64,000 bases of DNA from Ichthyophis bannanicus (taxonomy: Eukaryota; Chordata; Amphibia; Gymnophiona; Ichthyophiidae), in contig CM066045.1 in assembly GCA_033557465.1 (NCBI GenBank), forward strand, positions 130,159,596-130,223,595. Reading direction: 5' to 3'. The notes beneath the pieces are model-generated. The model was not told the origin of the DNA. It did not search any database and saw only the letters and a program-made list of their open reading frames with translations. Positions 60,666-64,000 of the stretch are shown one piece after another (position 1 is the first letter of the stretch; the number at the start of each line of letters is the position of its first letter). Both the position numbers and the translations under genes were made by a program.

Positions 60666-61699
60666 TTCAAGCTTGTTTTATAAAGACACACAGAGGTGCC
60701 TGTGTCTTTATAAAAAACTAGTGGTAAGTCAACAGTGATCGCAGCTAGGAGCTGGAGTAAATGTAGGTGCATATTTAATGCAGTAAATACAAGAAAGAAG
60801 CAGCCTGTGGCCTTTGAGGCTTCCCAAGTATGGTGGTAGATACAAAAAGGGTCATTCCTAGGCACTAATAGCTCGTTGTATGGGGAAGTTAGATGGAAGC
60901 GGGAAATGGGTGGATTGGGGGCGGCATTAAGATGGGCAGTGGGCGTTCGTCAGCTCCGGACGTACAGGGCCAATTCTAATGTTGGCCCTGTACATCCGGG
61001 GCTGGTGACTTGAACGGGGAATTTATTCCACCTCAGAGGTGGAATAAGTTCCCCTAGTCGGCGGGTGACGGCAGGTCCAGGGCCCAGGATTTTCACTGCA
61101 GCCCAACCCTGGCCTTGGGAGGTGAGATCGGGGAGTCGGGTTGCGGGGAAAGCAGTTTTGGAACTGGTGGCCGGGGATCATGGCTTTTTAATGGATCCAC
61201 AGTGCCATGGCAACCGGACGCCATGGCTCCATTGAAAAGCCCTGACTGAGCTAGCTGGGGCAATGCCTGTACATGCAGGCTGGACTGAATCAGGGTTCCA
61301 GCCTGAACGTACAGTCCTGGACGCGATTCTGATCCCGTGGAGCTAAATGTGTCCTGCAGGATCAGAATCCTGGCTAACTCTGTGCATCCAGTTTCGACCA
61401 GACGCGCAGAGAGCCGGGACATCGATATCAAAATCGGGTCTAAAGTGTCTAAAGCGAAGAGGCACATTTAACAATGGGACATCTAAGTGCAATCTGGGAC
61501 TTGAAAGCCAGAACGTCTTGGGAGGGGCCAAGCAGGCACGTGTAATTTCAGGCATCTTTTCGGAAACGTGGACATGCCCGATATGCATGTATATCAAACA
61601 TCTATATAGACATCCTGTCGTGACCCCAGCCCCGGCCGAGGGCCTAGAGGCATAGGACTGCCATTTTTAGTCCTCTAATAAAGGAATTAAACACTATTC
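60666..61699. repeat. unnamed dispersed repeats, no gene
   Basis: CGATTCTGATCCCGTGG and TCCTGCAGGATCAGAATCCT (61324-61370) resemble the foldback at 42.9-43.0 kb, and 61480-61620 resembles 50.19-50.30 kb. GCCAATTCTAATGTTGGCC (60969-60987) is a near-palindrome. No coding is supported. Confidence 0.5.
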
Positions 61700-63127
61700 T
61701 TGTCCATAGGAAAGCATTCTGGGACTTGTAGTTTTTCCTCGTTCAAGGATAGCCGTGTAAGCCAAGGGTTAAAGGCAAAGTCTCTACAAAAGGTGAAAAA
61801 GCAAAAACGGCCAAAATGGATGACTGAAGAAACTCTGAAAATTGCCCAGAAATGCAGAGAAGCTAAAGCCAGAGGAGAAAGAAAGACAATCGCAGAACTC
61901 AACAGAGATTTCCAACGTGCAGCAAGACAGGACAAGGAAAAGTACTACAATGACACTTGCAAGGAAATAGAAGCAGAAACTACTAGAGGAAGAACACGAT
62001 CGGCTTTCCTAAAGCTACGAGAGTTAAAGAAAAAGTTCCAGCCTCGAATTGGAATGTTACAAGATGCTCAAGGTTCTATGTTGAATGATGCTGAGAAGAT
62101 CAAGAAAAGGTGGAAGGAATATACAGAGTTTTTATATGATAAAGATCAAGTGGACCAACAGCCGTTTCAACCTGTACCTTATGATCGGGAACCATTGGTG
62201 ATGAAAGAAGAAGTTGAAGCAGCATTGAAAGCCTTATCAAAGAACAAAGCACCAGGCATTGATAGCATTCCCATAGAAGTATTGCAGCAATCTGATGCAG
62301 CTGTTACCATACTCACAAGGCTCTGCCAAGAAATATGGAAGACAACATCATGGCCAACTGACTGGAAAAGATCTGTGTTTATACCAATACTAAAGAAAGG
62401 TGATCCAACTGACTGTGGAAATTATCGCACAATCGCTCTGATCCCACATGCCAGCAAGATTCTACTGAAGATTATTCAAAAGAGACTACAACCATACCTG
62501 GAACAAGAACTACCTGAAGTGCAAGCAGGGTTCAGGAAAGGGCGAGGAACAAGAGACATCATTGCGGATGTGAGATGGATCCTTGAAAAGACTAAAGAAT
62601 ACCAAAAGGATATCTATTTGTGTTTTATCGACTATAGCAAGGCTTTTGACTGTGTAAACCATGAGAAACTCTGGGCCACATTAAGAAGCATGGGTATACC
62701 AGAACACCTGATCGTTCTCTTGCACAATCTGTACATTGATCAAGAAGCAACAGTTCGAACGGAACAAGGAGAAACAGAATGGTTTAAAATAAGCAAAGGT
62801 GTAAGACAAGGCTGCATACTTTCCCCCTACCTGTTTAATTTATCTGCAGAACAAATCATCAGAGAAGCAAGATTATATGAAGACAACAGAGGTGTGAAGA
62901 TTGGTGGAAGACTCATCAACATCCTTCTCTATGCTGATGATACCACATTACTGGCTGAAAGTGAAGATGATCTGAAACATTTGCTTCTCACAATCAAAGA
63001 ACATAGTCTCAAAATGGGCCTGCACCTTAATGTAAAGAAGACAAAGATCATGACAACTGGCATAATCAACAGGTTCATCATTGAAGGGAACAAGCACCCA
63101 CTCCCCCTCCCCCCCCCCCCCAAATGA
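61700..63127 (+). CDS. RTE/BovB-like ORF fragment with intact reverse transcriptase
   Basis: 475-residue frame. The first 25 or so residues are probably flanking sequence. LINE similarity starts near 'KQKRPKWMTEETLKIAQKCR' (about 61795). Reverse transcriptase motifs: 'GNYRTIALIPHASKIL', 'VQAGFRKGRGTRDII', 'LCFIDYSKAFDCVNHEKLW' (first catalytic Asp), 'KGVRQGCILSPYLFNL' and 'ILLYADDTTLLAES' (catalytic DD), then 'MGLHLNVKKTKIMTTG'. The N-terminal endonuclease and the C-terminal region seen at 58.7-59.1 kb are missing. It ends in a C-run at 63110. Catalytic residues are intact, but it is non-autonomous. Confidence 0.85.
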   Translation: MSIGKHSGTCSFSSFKDSRVSQGLKAKSLQKVKKQKRPKWMTEETLKIAQKCREAKARGERKTIAELNRDFQRAARQDKEKYYNDTCKEIEAETTRGRTRSAFLKLRELKKKFQPRIGMLQDAQGSMLNDAEKIKKRWKEYTEFLYDKDQVDQQPFQPVPYDREPLVMKEEVEAALKALSKNKAPGIDSIPIEVLQQSDAAVTILTRLCQEIWKTTSWPTDWKRSVFIPILKKGDPTDCGNYRTIALIPHASKILLKIIQKRLQPYLEQELPEVQAGFRKGRGTRDIIADVRWILEKTKEYQKDIYLCFIDYSKAFDCVNHEKLWATLRSMGIPEHLIVLLHNLYIDQEATVRTEQGETEWFKISKGVRQGCILSPYLFNLSAEQIIREARLYEDNRGVKIGGRLINILLYADDTTLLAESEDDLKHLLLTIKEHSLKMGLHLNVKKTKIMTTGIINRFIIEGNKHPLPLPPPPK

Positions 63128-64000
63128 GGTTTACTGCAGGCTTTTTGCCAGATTATTATGAACTTGAGGTCTCACTAAAATGAGGATCCAGCCCTTCAAG
63201 TATATTGAGAATCGACTGCTAAACCATACCACATTTTAGAGTTCTCTGTCTTAGTTGGAGTACATTCAGGCAGGGAGGCCTTGCTGCCCTCTATGGGACT
63301 CAAGGCAATCCTGCAGGCAGTTAATGGACAAGTGCAGTGTGAACTCTAGTAGCTCAGGCCAGAGGAACTCAAAGGAAGTGTTAGACTAGTCCTGCCCTCT
63401 ATCAGTAGTGACAGGGTTAACTTACAGGTGGCAACAAGCCCTTGGAATGCCTTTGAAGCAACTAGAGCTTCAGTTTCGATGGAGATGGGCTGAGAAAAAG
63501 AGGCAGAGAAGAAGTAAAGGAAAGCTGGACTCCAACTGTTTAGAAGATTTCCAGAAAGGAAAGAGACATTGAAATGCCACAACACTGGGCCAGAGAGGAG
63601 AAAAGGATCAGATATTTGCTTGCCTTGTGCAATTCAAGGCTTCCCTGATATCGGGGTTGAGCCCAGCTCCACTGGAGATCAGTTGACATATAAAAAGGTC
63701 AGACGTAACCCATATTGATTTTTTCCCTTGCCTAGAAGAAGGGAGTGGACTTAGGCTAGGAACATTAAGCCCAGAGGGGCTCTGAAATTGTCCTATCAGG
63801 AACCATACAGTACTATCTGTTCTTTTGTACACTCTAGGCAAAAAAGAGGGTTATTACAAGGCTCAGGGATTTATTGTCTTACTTTAGCAGGCACAAGTCC
63901 CAGAACTCTGAATCCTCGTACTAGAGGGCTTATCGAAAGCACATTAATCTCCAGCCACCTGATGAAACTGTCTCCTGGGGGAAACGAGCAGCTGCGGGGT
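63128..64000. other. gene-free stretch to window end
   Basis: No gene or confident repeat is visible. The last 43 bases contain CTGATGAAACTGTC and GGGGGAAACGAGC, which could be the start of a PLE hammerhead-type terminus cut by the window edge. Confidence 0.35.

Noticed and set aside
61700..61775. Start of the RTE ORF as a host-derived N-terminus
   Set aside because: These codons precede LINE similarity and are most simply flanking DNA that is open by chance.

Overview
This window looks like vertebrate nuclear intergenic or intronic DNA built almost entirely from transposable elements. I found no host gene, structural RNA gene, CRISPR array or bacterial-type operon. The families are CR1, L2-like, RTE/BovB-like and Tx1/L1-like LINEs, Penelope-like elements (PLEs), CORE-SINEs, Ty3/Gypsy LTR elements, and hAT, PIF/Harbinger and pogo-type MITEs. 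The CR1 3' ends and the palindromic MITEs resemble repeats I associate with amphibians, especially caecilians. That assignment is inference from memory, not from any search.

Layout. 1-8.5 kb: degraded LINE tails, two hAT MITEs, a G-rich minisatellite with a long hairpin, and a CORE-SINE. 8.8-12.3 kb: CR1 and L2 ends, one CR1 split by a 685-bp hAT element. 12.35-14.46 kb: a PLE 3' end split by a 1,495-bp solo LTR on the minus strand that carries a 381-residue ORF. 15.4-24.7 kb: RTE, L2 and CR1 fragments, including a CR1 with an apparently inverted 5' part and a clean hAT insertion in its reverse transcriptase. 25.85-36.29 kb: a Gypsy-type element with LTRs, gag, nucleocapsid/protease and integrase remnants but no reverse transcriptase. 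Its 3' LTR is interrupted by a full-length Tx1/L1-like LINE (30115-35553) with two intact ORFs and a 16-bp target-site duplication. 36.9-38.8 kb: an L2 split by a second minus-strand solo LTR with its own 366-residue ORF. 40.6-56.6 kb: more MITEs, CR1 and L2 copies, the longest L2 ORF (602 aa), and a PLE 3' end with a 56-bp perfect palindrome and a hammerhead-like ribozyme fold. 57.9-64 kb: CR1, a nested foldback containing a BovB-like 3' end, a CORE-SINE with a BovB-like tail, and an RTE reverse transcriptase ORF.

Most interesting signal. Three LTRs (25846-27416, 12774-14268, 37259-38600) share one architecture. A roughly 360-380-codon frame opens at the very first LTR codon (TGT), ends in a conserved PMDC(S/T)xC motif, and is followed by a poly(A) signal. 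Each insertion has a 4-bp target duplication (GAGG, AAGG, ACAT). In the only copy with internal sequence, the integrase frame runs without a stop into the same LTR frame. The LTR-encoded domain may therefore be a C-terminal extension of Pol or a separate U3-encoded accessory protein. The autonomous partner is not in this window.
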